A stretch of 64,000 nt of DNA, from positions 5,269,679 through 5,333,678 of the forward strand of contig NC_081338.1 in the NCBI RefSeq assembly GCF_022539665.2, in the 5' to 3' direction. Both the position numbers and the translations under genes were made by a program. Below are positions 44,721 through 56,843 of this stretch, piece by piece. Each line of letters begins with the position of its first letter. The stretch's first letter is position 1. Source of the DNA: Daphnia carinata (taxonomy: Eukaryota; Arthropoda; Branchiopoda; Diplostraca; Daphniidae). The notes beneath the pieces were generated by a model that was not told where the DNA came from, ran no database searches, and saw only the letters and a list, made by a program, of their open reading frames with translations.

Positions 44721-47700
44721 ATGGAAGAAATTTCAGTTCGAAAAGAGCAAAAGATTTCGATCGACCCTGACGTTGTGCTAGGGATTGGTGAATTTGGGAG
44801 CTATATCAAAGGTAAGTTCGATGGGCGAGAAATCGCAGTAAAGAAAGTACCGCTACAAGACCACAGTTTCAACCAAGAGGAAGCAATGCTAAAACTGGAA
44901 CATCCAAACATTCTAAAACTACTTCATTGTTATAGTGACGAGCATTTCAGGTAAGAAACACTTTTCTTGTTTAAAAGAGTAAAATGATTTCAATAAAATT
45001 TTCGTTTGTTTCGTTATCGTGCTGCAGGTACTATGCATTTGAATTGTGTATTGCTTCGTTGGATAAGCTGTTCTTAGAGTCGAATCACCTTGACAAATAC
45101 AACGGACCTATGCCACGTCATATTGAAATTTGTCATCAATTAGCTTCGGGTCTCGAACACATCCATTCAAACAATTTAGTTCATGGAGATATTAAACCAG
45201 AAAACGCCCTTATTTCGGTGGGTTCTGCTGGCCAAGACAAAGAGATTACAATCAAATGGGTGCACTTCGGACTGACCAGAAACATCGGTGAACAAGAAAC
45301 GTCGATAACAAGTGAAGTTAGAGGGAAATACGCATGGCTAGCGCCCGAGTTGCTGAAACCGAGCAGCACCAAGGGCCAAAGTACCGCCGCGAGCGACGTG
45401 TTTGCACAAGGACTTGTTTTCTGTTGTCTTTTCTTGAATGGGGAACATCTCTATGGTTCAACGAAGAATGGCAATGAAATTCATGTCAATATAATTAACC
45501 GAAATCCCATCAACATGAAAAGTAATTGTAACTTTACTAGAAAAAATGTTTTTTTTTAAAGAGTTCGTTGCTTTATTTAGAAATTGACGAAAAATTATGC
45601 GGTCTAGACAAGGATGAGCTGTTTCATAATATGTTGGAAGATGATCCTAGGAAAAGGATGACATCGAAAGATGTTGTTAATCAACTTAAATCCATCAAAA
45701 ATTTGGTATTCTAAATATTATGCAAATCGAGCAATCATCCAAACGATCATATTTGTGTACTATACAGCTCCCTAACAAAGAAACAAAATTGCTTGAGTTA
45801 TGCACTAGCGACTCACAATTGGACTTGGAAAAAATAAAAAACTTAATTCGCTTCGGAATCAACGTGAATGCAAAGGACGAAGATGGAAAGAACGCGCTAC
45901 ATTTATTGTGTCGATACAATTCAAGCTCAAACTTAGTCGACGCAATAAAGCTCTTAGTTGACTTGGGAATTGACCTAAAAGAAAAGAGCAACGATGGATC
46001 AAATGCGCTCCATTTACTGTGTCGGTACAATACCAGCTCAAACTTAGCCGACGCAATTAAGCTCTTGATTCATTTCGGAATTGATGTAAAAGAAAAAAGC
46101 AACGATGGATTAAATTCGCTCGACTGTTTATATGATTCACGCTTACACTCTACCGACGCAGTTCAAATCTTAAGTATTTTGAAGTATTTGAGAGATAGAA
46201 TGGAGAAGAAAGTGGAAATCGAGTTTGACCGTTCTGCTTATTTGGGAGGAGGCATCTTCAGCATAATGTTTAAAGGTCATTTCAAAGGCGTTCCAGTCGC
46301 AGTGAAAAGAGTTGAACTTCGTTACATGGTGCCTTTTAGCGAGAACAAACGCGAAGAGAAAGCCTTGTTTAAGCTGGATCATCCGAACATCATCAAGCTT
46401 TTTCACTGTGAAAGAGACGAAGACTTCAAGTGAGATGACTTCTTTTTGCTACAAAAAGCAAAACACGACATACACAAATTACTATTTTCTGTTTTCCTCA
46501 CTTTGTCACAGGTACTACGTGTTGGAATTGTGTGACGCCTCGTTAGATAAACTGTTTTTACGTCCGAATGACCCCGAAAAATACAACGGACCTATGCCAC
46601 GTCTCATTGAAGTTTTTCTTCAATTAGCTTCAGGTCTCGAACACATCCATTCAAAGAACTTAATCCATCGAGATATTCAACCGAAAAATGTCCTTATTTC
46701 GGTCATCTCTACTACACAACCTATTGCGGTGACACTCAAACTGAACGGGTTTGAAGCGTCAAAACCCGTAACTGAGTTGGGAACGTGCTCGATGAGTGGT
46801 ATAAGAGGAACCATGCAATATTCAGCTCCCGAATTTTTGAAAGTTATTGAAACGCTAAATTCTGAAATGTGGCGAGGAGACGTAAGGAGCGACGTCTTTT
46901 CACTTGCCCTCGTCTTTGGCAAGCTGTTCTTGGACGGCAACATCTTTACGGTTCTCAGCTGATGGTAATTGTCAACAACATATTCGTAGGAAATCCAATC
47001 AACATGCAAAGTAATCCCTAATATCACAGAATAGCATTCTTTTCTCTTATCGAAGAGTTTATCTTTTCACTGTAGAAATTGACGAAAAAAAACGCAGCTT
47101 ATACGAGGATGAACTACTACGGAAAATGTTGGAATGCGATCCTACCAAGAGAATTACGTCTAAACAAGTTGTCGATCAACTAAAATCCATCAAGGAAAAG
47201 GTTAAATCAATCTGATGCAACTCGCCCAATTTTCTAAACATTTGTCATTATGTTCTATTTAGCTTGCTAGAAAAGAGGCAGAATTACTTCAACTATGTGC
47301 TCGTGACTCCCAAGTGGAACTGAAAGAAATTGAAGAATTAATTCGCTACGGAATCGACGTGAACGCAAAGGGCAACAATGGATGGAATGCGCTCCATTCT
47401 TTGTGTAGATTCAATTCAAGTTCAAACTTGGCCGACATAATTGATCTCTTGATCCAATCGGGAATCGACGTGAAAGCAAAGAGCAACAAGGGATGGAATG
47501 CACTACATTTTTTGTGTCGATTCAATTCAAGCCCTAACATAACGGAATCAATTCGGATCTTGTCCCGTGTCGTCATCGACAAAGAAGCAAAAGACTACGA
47601 TGGATGGAATGCGCTCCATCATTTGTGTTGTAACAATTCAAGCTCAAACTTGGTTGATTCAATGGCATTCTTGTTCAGCAACGGAACTGACGTAAACGAA

Positions 47701-49144
47701 AAGAGCAACGATGGATCCAATGCGCTCCATTTTTTGTGTCGATACAATTCAAGTGCAAATTTAACCACAGCAATTGTAATGTTGATCCAATCCGGAATCG
47801 ACGTGAACGCAAAGAACAACGATGGAGAGAATGCGCTTCATATGTTGTGTCAATACAATTCAAGTTCGAACTTGGCCGAAGCAATTAAGCTCTTGGTCGA
47901 AAAATTCGAAATTAACGTGAAAGCAAAGAGCAACAAGGGGTGCAATGTGCTCGACTATTTATATGATCGCTCAAACGACGCAAATCAAATCTTAAGAATT
48001 CTTAAGTATTTGCGAGATAAAGTAGAGAAGAAAATGGAAATCGATTTCGACCGTTCTGCTCATTTGGGAGGAGGCGGCTACGGCCAGGTGTATAAAGGCA
48101 AGTACAAACGCCGAGCAGTCGCAGTGAAACGTGTTCAACTTGCGAAATGGAATAAAGGCGAAGAGGAAATCATGCTTAAGCTGAAGCACCGGAATATCGT
48201 CAAGCTTTTTCACTGTGAAAGTGACGAGGACTTCAGGTGAGATAAATTCGTCCTGCTATTAAAAGCCAAAAACGACACCCACAAATGACTTTATTTTTTT
48301 GTTTTGCTATGTTACAGGAACTTTGCATTGGAATTGTGTGACGCCTCGTTAGGTCAACTGTTCTTAAATCCGAATCACGCCCAAAAATACAACGGACCTA
48401 TGCCACGCCGTATCGAAGTTTTTCTTCAATTAGCTACCGGTCTCAAATACATCCATTTGGAAAAATTCGCTCATCGAGATATTAAGCCCCAAAATATCCT
48501 CATTTTGGCTGGACAGGACAATAGCGATGTGATAATCAAATGGGCAGACTTTGGACTGACAAAAACAGTCAGTGAACGAGGAACATACACGGAAAGTAAA
48601 ATAACAGGGACTGAAACATGGCTGGCTCCCGAAATTATAAGACGATGGATGAAAGATGAAGATTGTCGAGGAGACGTAAAGAGTGATGTCTTTGCACTAG
48701 CTCTCGTTTTCGGATGGCTGCTATTGCAGGGTACACATCTTTACGGCTCTGGTCAATATGAAATTGACAACAACATCCTTGCTAAAAATCCGATCAACAT
48801 GACAAGTAAATTCCGATTTACAAGAATTGAATTCATTCCGACTAATGAAGAATTCATTTCTTTACTTTAGAAATCGACAGCAAATTACGCGACCGTTACG
48901 AATATGATCTACTAAAGAAAATGTTGGAAGACAATCCTGGAAATAGGATTTCATCAGCAGATATTGTCAAACAACTAAAAATCATCAAGAAAGAGGTTTA
49001 ATAGATTTTATGCTATTCAAATAATCAACTATATACGCGTAAATTCATTCTATTCAGCTTACTGGAGATGAGGATGAATTGGTTCAACAATGTTCTGGTG
49101 GAGACCGCAAGAGAAGACGATTAGATCATACGGAAGAAATCTAA
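44721..49144 (+). CDS. Ankyrin / IRE1-type kinase cassette gene (three kinase domains)
   Basis: Ten exons in consistent splice phases: 44721-44950, 45028-45521, 45581-45705, 45768-46429, 46512-47010, 47076-47200, 47263-48236, 48318-48805, 48871-48995, 49058-49144. The order is kinase 1, three ankyrin-type repeats, kinase 2, six ankyrin-type repeats, kinase 3, then a short basic tail (RKRRRLD). The kinase segments resemble IRE1/RNase L (YYVLELCDASLDKLF, LASGLEHIHSKNL) but no KEN nuclease domain follows. Kinase 1 has HGD for HRD and HFG for DFG; kinase 2 has HRD but NGF for DFG; kinase 3 has VAVK, HRDIKPQN, DFG and APE intact. Kinase 2 has a one-base deletion near 46940 that would stop the chain at 46962, so it may express as separate genes or be partly pseudogenic. 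Cell role unknown; stress or immune signalling is a guess from the RNase L-like layout. Confidence 0.75.
45790..46170 (+). repeat. Ankyrin-type repeat array 1 (three 37-residue units)
   Basis: Units of 111 bases read GIDVKEKSNDGSNALHLLCRY then NTSSNL and a LIHF-type helix. The period is 37 residues, four more than a canonical ankyrin repeat, the extra residues forming a conserved NSSSNL loop. Confidence 0.8.
47330..47990 (+). repeat. Ankyrin-type repeat array 2 (six 37-residue units)
   Basis: Six consecutive 111-base units, each with a GIDVNAK-type turn, NALH, LCRY/F, NSSSNL and a hydrophobic helix (LLIQS). The third unit is most divergent (VIDKEAK). The last unit ends in LDYLYDRS and leads into the next kinase. 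DNA similarity among units is high, so expansion was recent. Confidence 0.85.
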
Positions 49145-49300
49145 GAGATAATTTCTATCAATATCGGCGTGAACGCAAAAGGTGAACGATGGATGAAGTG
49201 CGCATTCGTGTAGAATACATATACTCCATATTCATTTTAAGTCAAACTTGGTCGACGCAACAGAGGAATGTGAACAGAATGCGCCCCTTACTTTATGTGT
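49145..49300 (+). pseudogene. Decayed ankyrin unit behind kinase 3
   Basis: ATCGGCGTGAACGCAAAAGG and TCAAACTTGGTCGACGCAA are remnants of the 111-base ankyrin unit, broken by indels and stops. This shows that a fourth cassette once followed. From here to 50437 no other gene is seen. Confidence 0.65.
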
Positions 49301-50437
49301 TTATAATGAAAAGTTAATCAGTGCTGATCCACCTTAAGTCTTGACGCTATTCGATATCGAAATGACCCAACGGTTTGTGGTAAATCAAACCTACCGACAA
49401 CAAACCCTTATGATCCCGTGAACGACCTTGATTTTTAAATACTTGATGGAATGAAAAGATAAATTTTACCTAAAATCTTACTTCAACAAAAAAATGTCCG
49501 CTACCAAGCGGTGAATACAACCCACAACGCCACCTCTCCATACATTCGACCGCAAAACGTTTTAACGCAATTTTCAACCGAACTATTGCTGCTGTCGGAA
49601 TCGAAAAGAGACCGTCGTTGGCTGTTATACGTACAATTGCAACGAAACAATGCCCCTCTGATATGTGCATTAGTAAAGGCGTGCCTGCCCAACGCCAATT
49701 AGGAGGCGAGTTTCTCTGCGTTAACACTTCCATCACCGAATACCTATGCTGTACGAATGCCTCCATGTCGACACTTGGCCATCGCAATTCAAATTTAAAA
49801 CATGGAACTACAATTCCGCCCATTTTAGGGGAAAAAATACAACCACAACCAAAGATTAAAAAGGATGGCAAACTGACCTTAACGTCCGGCTGTGTAGTTT
49901 AAACGGTTGCCGTCCTTTCTTGTTCTCCTTTGATTCGGATTTCAAATGATAGGAATCTAGTCTGGGTAGTGCTGGCTATCATTTAGCTTTAGGATGTAAC
50001 ACTTAAATCTGAAGGGTCCGGAAAAGGAACATCTTAACCTTGGGCTTCTTTCTGTTGAGGTAAAAGAACGCATTAATCTTTGTAATAATGAATATCATGT
50101 AATTATTTCATATATTACTTTGATGCCTTCAAACATCAATGATCAATAATCAGGTTTTCATACTTGTCAGGATTACAGACAGTAGGGTTTTCAATAGTCG
50201 TTTTGATCCATAATACAAAATGATTGCACGTCAATTTGCATTCAACATGAAAGTGGAACATTCCGTGTGTGTGATCATTTGTTCATGTTAGCGGGCTAAC
50301 GAATCACAACGGGTCAAAACGTTATTGATTCTTCAACTACAGTCACGATCCCTAAACATATCAAAACAGGGTGAGGAAATACGAGTTACGGTACCTCATC
50401 TAACAAAAGAAAATTCTTACCTGTGATGATTTCACGA
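49301..50437. other. Intergenic, nothing firm
   Basis: Open frames of 94-133 codons on both strands around 49470-49900 overlap each other and show no family resemblance. Nothing else is seen. Confidence 0.4.
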
Positions 50438-51945
50438 CTAATGGTTGGAATTGTTGAAAACCACGGGTGCAGACGTATTGACGTCGGCTGCGCTGAATTG
50501 ACACAAGACCACCAGGTAAGTTAGAGTGGAGCCAATTAGCTAATGAAAAATGCAAGAACGTTATTACTTATCTTTTTATCAAATTAAACAATGTCTTACA
50601 GAAATGATTATGTGCTTAGTGAGCGTAAACATGCCCAACACTCCGAACGTTGGTGACGTTTCAGACACTTCCAACAAGAAAGTATGAACCTATGATTGAT
50701 GAAAGGCATTTAGAAGTTGAGATGAATATTTAATGAGAGGAATCGATTCAACTTTTACCTCGTGGCTTTCATCGTTGCAACCTCGGCGGGAGTAGAGGTC
50801 ATTGCGGATGCTTTGCAAAACGGGGACAAGAGAAAGGGCTTTGACGCGGATGAGATCTGCCGTGTGGCACATCAACCACAACCGGAAGAGATGCTCAACC
50901 ATCGTGTACGCCAATCGTATCATCCTGGGAATGATGTAATAATGATCTTCTCCATCATTCGCTGTTAATGGCGAATATTGGTATGATTTCAGCAAGTTGT
51001 AGGACGCGTTGACGAAGCCGATGAAAGTGTACGACACAGTGGCGAAAAGCACAAAGCCAAAAGTATTGCCCAGCTTCTCGGCTGCCCGGCATGTAACACC
51101 AAATTGCCGTTGATACTTCCAAACGGCGTCTGATTGGGTTGATGGTGGACAGCAATTGAACTCCAACTGGCGAGCAACCGTTTCAAAAGCGGTCCAAATT
51201 ATTCTTCCGGAGCAGATGAAAAGAACAGACGATCCGAACGAGTAAAAGTAGACGACAGAGAGAAACGTCATTGCTGTCCTCCTGCCGGAGGATTCGAGTG
51301 ACATTTCCACAGCCAGCAAAAATATAAAATTCAGCAGCAACTAGACATTTTTTTAAATTAAAAAAAAGGGGGTTATCGTTATTAACACTGGTACAAGAAT
51401 GGAATTAAAATAATATGAAAACTCACTGCTACGAGACATCCACAGACGCATTGGATAGAAGTTCTGCGACAACGGGCAACGTCCTCCCGAGTGAACGGGA
51501 TTTGAGACAGCACTTGTTCCATAGTTGCCCACAACTTAGCGGCTGGCCATCTGCGTCAATTTTCAATTAGAATCCAACGTAACGTTTAATACGAAATGGT
51601 AGCTGACCTGGCCATGCAAACGGTTCCAATGTAAACGGCTAAAACGTAGACCCAATAATTAAGGAATTCGATCAAGTGGTGCGTGACAGTTTTGCCAGAC
51701 TCCACGTCGGCAAACGAACTGCTAAAGATGTAAGGGAAGTAGATCATCAAACGAAATCCACACGTTCCCAGAGTCAGCATCGCCCATCCGATTTTGGCCG
51801 TCTCGTAAAGAAAACGGCACTTTGTCGACGGTTCGTGGAAATTAATGCCAAAGCATCGGAGAAGCGTGAAAACTGGACCCAATATCATTTCCAAATCGTC
51901 GCTTTCGTTGCTCGTATCTGCAGATGGCCAGGCTACTTTTGACAT
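50438..51945 (-). CDS. Gustatory receptor (7-TM chemoreceptor, Gr family)
   Basis: Ligand-gated cation channel of the insect-type chemoreceptor superfamily, expected in sensory neuron membranes. Five exons: 51945-51608, 51550-51427, 51340-50759, 50689-50600, 50539-50438, about 412 residues, the normal Gr length. Several hydrophobic helices are seen (LLNFIFLLAVEM, FGFVLFATVSYTFIGF and others). The C-terminal part carries GMFTLTKHIIIS and, after an intron, the family signature TYLVVLCQF. An apparent in-frame TAG near 50692 lies within an intron (donor after CACGAG at 50759, acceptor TCATAG at 50690), so the gene looks intact. The ATG at 51945 is the first in frame; a short upstream exon cannot be excluded. 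The ligand is unknown. Confidence 0.88.
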
Positions 51946-52698
51946 CTTGATTAATGGAGTCTCCGCTGCCGTTTCGCCGTCTCTTGTGAATTCTATTAAA
52001 CAAAGAATTCGTTTTATAACAATCGTAAGGGTGTTTGCAATCGATTGTTGCCGAGTAACGGCAATGTTTCATTCAGTGATTGACAATTGATATGCAACTT
52101 TTTCGTCGAGGAATAATTTAATGAAAACTTAATTTATACCATACGAGTCCCCTATTTCCTCGGCATCCAATCAATCAAGGGCTGATTAGCGATTCTCGAA
52201 TATGTCATATCGGCGTCATCTTAGGGGAAAATTCCTGAAATAAAATTTTAACAAAAAGAAAAGAAGAAAAAGAAAAGATTAAAAGCCAACTCCAAATAAG
52301 GGAAAGCAAAACACGAAATATTAATGCATGAAAACCGAAAGCTAGCAAACTAAACATTGATAAAGTTTCTAATTCTATAGTAAATTTCATCAAATTCTAA
52401 TATTTTTTAGCTATTGGCTAGGTTTTGCTGTTGTGACATCATGATACTGGAAGCTGTTTAGAAACGACTACACAGACCGAATAATAATTCGAGCTTTAAA
52501 AATTGTGTGGCAAAGTCACTGATAACTCAGCTTTGGAATGTTTTAATAATGTAATACACTACTTCGTCTCACGAAGTAGTGTGATTACCAGACAGACAAC
52601 AGGCCGTTTTGGCAGTAACTAGTTTGACAGACTGACGATGGGTTGCAGACGACCCTTGCACGCAAACAGAAAAGTGCGGGAAGTAGGAAGAAGATGGG
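51946..52698. other. 5' region of the gustatory receptor gene
   Basis: No exon recognised. Near 52558-52582 ACTACTTCGT and ACGAAGTAGT form a 10-base inverted repeat separated by five bases, a possible regulatory or terminator-like hairpin. Confidence 0.4.
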
Positions 52699-53085
52699 CT
52701 AAACGGTAACCGAAAATGATAAGCAATATAATAGAAAAGAAAATAGGAAAACTAGCGGACGTAATAGGCAAATGTCCTTTTCAAAGCGACGAATACATAC
52801 AGGGACGGAAACGGTTTGTTGGGACACGGAAACCTTTATGCTTTGCTGGTCATAGTTTCTGGGACAAAAATCTTCCCCAATCACGCATGTCTTGGGATTC
52901 ATAAAGTTCCGCTTGGAATTGACTGGCTTTTCCAATTGAAAAAACAATGGAGGCAACAATGAGATAGCTGCGCTACCCAAAGCAATTAGCACGTTGCATT
53001 TAATGGGTCGATAAGGACAGACAATTAAATAGAACGAGAAATGTTGCAGAATCACATAGCGATTGACGTCAAATGTTTTTACGAT
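52699..53085 (-). CDS. Possible exon of a class A GPCR (TM3 end to TM4)
   Basis: The minus-strand frame reads FDVNRYVIL, where class A receptors have D-R-Y at the end of TM3, then a hydrophobic segment ALGSAAISLLPPLFF that could be TM4 and a Cys-containing loop (KTCVIGEDFC). No other receptor exon can be attached with confidence; hydrophobic frames on the same strand near 58.0-58.2 kb are candidates. It could be a fragment or chance. Confidence 0.25.
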   Translation of the reverse strand: MVKTFDVNRYVILQHFSFYLIVCPYRPIKCNVLIALGSAAISLLPPLFFQLEKPVNSKRNFMNPKTCVIGEDFCPRNYDQQSIKVSVSQQTVSVPVCIRRFEKDICLLRPLVFLFSFLLYCLSFSVTV

Positions 53086-56000
53086 ACTTAAAAAATCTCG
53101 ATCAAACTACAGCATGGTTTATCACATGTGATGGAACTTGGTAAACAACATCGCTTGCCTTGCACGCAAACACGGGCTTCGCACGCATATCAACTAGTTA
53201 TGCAAATCGTAAAAAAAAAATCCTCACGGTCGGCTTTTTACACTATCATTACGTGATCGCTAACTGGCCTGAACAAGACGTAAAATCATTTGAAGCCAAA
53301 CGTTCTCATTCACTCTAATTGCACGTTACCGCAAAAAAAAAAAACAGTTTAACGGGCATCAGCTGTTTGAATGTCAATTTCAAATACCTCGATGTTATTC
53401 ATTCAAATTTGCTTCGTGCAAAACCCAATAGCGAAGATCACAATCTACAATCGGGAAAATGGTCAAAAGTAGGTGGCATTACAAAATGAATGCCCGGCAA
53501 ATAGGAAGAGATTTGCATTGAAACGCCCATGTTCCATATCCCGTACGTCCTGGAAGTGATGGAGTGATTCACTGTGTCAAAGAAAAAACAGAGCCCTTCC
53601 CATCTTGGCACGAATTCCAAGGAAACGATTATACTGTCCCGATGTACAAGTCACCGAATATAGAAACACATTCAATACGCCTGCCGCTTATCAAGATGCA
53701 AATGCCTCGTCTCTCGTTACACCGAGTGATTCGCAATGTTCATTCATAAGCCAAATTGGTAAAAGCGGGATGTTCAATTAAACCCTTTTCTTTTTTTTCG
53801 TGCCAAAAAGGAGAAAGGTTGTGATAAGAAATGTGTAAAATAAAGGTGTGTCTTACCAAAATACACGTAACTTTCTCCGTACATCGTGAGTAGTCCCCAT
53901 CTCTTTTTCGCAGGACGATTCCACGAAGATGGAAGATGAACGCGTGACCTCTAGCTCATTTGTTGCTTCTGAAAAAATACAAAATCATCCATTAATCTCA
54001 ATCCAACTATAGAAGCAGATGAATTTTATACAAGTCAAACATCAACGAAATATGGGCAACGCAAAGGTCCGATCTCATATCTAGGGTGTTGTTGATGGCA
54101 ATTTTTTTAAAATAGATATTTTAATTCGATAGTGTATCCATCACGATGACGAATCGGTCATCGTGTGAACCGCCTGCACGACAGTAGGTCAAAAGGAAAT
54201 GAAAACAACATGTTTTAACCCAGCGCATAGTTCATCCATCATTGGCTACAAACAGTAGGTTGCAATCAAAATTTTCAAAAAAGAAATGAGACTCGGCCGA
54301 AAAAAGAATGTTGCCTTGCAGCATTTCGTTCCAATTGGCAATGTTCCAGCGAGTGCACTGCGGATAGATTTAACCTGATTTCAATACGCCCCTGTCGCTT
54401 TTTTGACCTGAAATTCCGAGAAGCTCTTCATCGATTTGGATCAGTACTGCGTCGAGAAAAACCAAGTGAATTGCAGTTCAAACTTTTGTGGGTCAGTTTT
54501 CAATCTGAAGGCTAAAGAGAAAGGTGAGATTTCGCCGGTAAGAATGTACAACAATAAGAGCGGCTTCTTTGAACGCGTTGTTGTGAACATTGTTTACATT
54601 TTACGTATCGGAATGCGTTCTCGATACATTAGAAAGTGGCGAATGGATTAGGTTGGCTCACGTACGAAACAATACGGAAATGTTACGACAACAAAAGCAG
54701 ATTATTTCAATTATTATTCTATAATGTGCGTTTCTGCTTTCTTGTCTGTACGCGTTAGAAACCGATAAAAGTACGGTGGTTTTTGCTTACACCGCTGTGC
54801 ATAAATTAACTTTTTTTTCTTTTAAATAAACCACGTCCAAAAATAAAACCCAAGTCGACATTCTCTTCTATAATCAAAACTATGACGGCGATATGCAGTT
54901 TAAACTATTTCCAATAAATATACCAGGGTTTTGGTGGTAGACATTAGTCACGCAGACTACACGATCCCTCCCAACACAGTTTCACGTTGAATCGTTCGGA
55001 GGTTGTTCCAGCACATTATCAGGGACTTGTCTAGAAACCTAAGACGATCCCATTTCTATCCTCATTTTCACCTACTTTCAACAGTAATAACTTGCGTTTG
55101 TCGAACGCTGTGGCATTTATTGAAGCTATAAAAAACCAAGAGTCACGGATCATCGCACCCCCGCACACAACCGACAATTTCAATTTTTTTTTTTAACGTC
55201 TCTAAAAGGTTTCACTATCTAATGGCGAAAAAAAATACGAAAAGTAGGCCAATAACAGGGGAGGGACGCTCTCTTTAGTGTCGGACAATAGCAAATTGTG
55301 GCCCAAATAACGTGCCAACTTTTACCTACTACGAACGATCGTTTCGCGCAATTTTTCGCCAATCATTTTCAAGAAATAATACAAAAGCTTCTTGCTGTAG
55401 CGTTTTCTCCCGTCAATGGCATAGAAAGTCCATCATTTTTCAATTTAAAATTGCAATTGTTTTCTACGCTTTTCGAATCAACTTTGTCCGCCAACAAAAA
55501 CATGTGCAATTACACGATTTGTTGGCTAACAATTAATATCCACATCGGCAAAAGAACCAAATCAAATTGCTGAATGAACAATGACACGGACAATCTTCCT
55601 TTTACGACTAGCAAAAAAATAGAGAAAGCTCACACTTTCCGAAGCATGAATTATCTCAACTACGATACATTTGCGACAGCCATCCATCAAAATGGGATGG
55701 TTTCTCCAGTTTAACGACGGTCAGTAGGTCACGCACATATCCATTCGAAAAAGAAGCTGTTAGTTATTATTACGCATTCGCTCACGCACGATATTAAACG
55801 CGATAACAGCATCGCCGGAGAAAAGCCAAGTGGCGGCTGCCGTTCATAAATCAAGCGTTCAGTTTCACAAAATGTCCGCCGATCCGCCTTCTACAATTTA
55901 CGGTCGTTATTCATCCTCCACATACAATTTAGCTGCGTGCGTGTCACCAATCCCTGAACGTTTCGCTGTTTGCCGTAATCTATTGGAGCATACATTGAGA

Positions 56001-56492
56001 TAACGCAATTTTCGCACACAAAAGACCCTACCGCATCTCCGACGCATTCATACCCACTCAGACTTTTCACCTGGTCAACACCGTCGCGGGCAATTTTTTA
56101 AGAAAAGTGACTACGTCATCGTGATTCGCCAGGAGAAGATGCCACATCAAAAGAGCAATGTGAATAAATAATCACGAGCCTTTTTTGTGTCCAAAAGCGT
56201 CTCGCAAACATTTTGAAATGAGCTGCAGGGGCAAAATAAAAGGAACGTGAAGACAACTGTAAATGTGCTGAACTTTCAAGGGGGGCAACAAAATTCCCCT
56301 CACCCTACGAGTTCGTTTTCTTTTTATTATAAAAGAACGTGTTTGAAAAATGGCCTACTTCTCGCCTGAATGAGCTGTCAACGTGAAACGCAAAAACATT
56401 TTACGCTTTTACAGATAAATTCGTCTCAATTTCGTGACCCTTTATCGTGAGCCAACAAGCAGCTGGCAATCAACAAACGAAAAACGGGGTAG
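53086..56492. other. AT-rich region without firm genes
   Basis: Short frames only (for example 53438-53620 minus and 54436-54651 plus), none with family resemblance or supporting splice sites. Could be intronic or intergenic. Confidence 0.4.
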
Positions 56493-56843
56493 ATGAGTAC
56501 ATTTAAGACAAAGCTGGATTTCGATCGTTTGACGCAAGAAAACGTGCGAATGAATAAATTAAAAGCCCCTGTCGTTTACGTGGAACTGGGAAAAGAAAAG
56601 GACGATTGTTGCGGTTTCATCGCAAAACTGAAAGGGAACCATCAAGGGGTGAAAATCGGGAGAAAGTTCAACGGGAGAAATTGCACGAAACCGTGCGAAA
56701 GACATTTTCACGTCGACTTCATTAGACTCCTCAAGACTTACGATATCACTTTAACCTCATATTTTGAATGGCTTGGATTTATAAAAAAAAAAAAAAAATC
56801 CGGTACTTCACTAAACAAAACGAATGAGATAATGAAAAAATAA
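56493..56843 (+). CDS. Hypothetical ORF, 116 codons, doubtful
   Basis: ATG-initiated frame rich in Lys with a central Cys/His cluster (DDCCGF, NCTKPCERHFH) and a lysine run coded by a long A tract. No signal peptide, membrane segment or known domain. A stand-alone small protein is possible, but nothing around it supports transcription. Confidence 0.2.
   Translation: MSTFKTKLDFDRLTQENVRMNKLKAPVVYVELGKEKDDCCGFIAKLKGNHQGVKIGRKFNGRNCTKPCERHFHVDFIRLLKTYDITLTSYFEWLGFIKKKKKSGTSLNKTNEIMKK

Noticed and set aside
49470-49902. Overlapping 94-133 codon ORFs on both strands
   Set aside because: No family resemblance, mutual overlap and no splice partners; treated as chance.
50690-50760. In-frame TAG suggesting a broken gustatory receptor
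   Set aside because: A donor at 50759 and an acceptor ending TCATAG define a 69-base intron that removes the stop and keeps phase.
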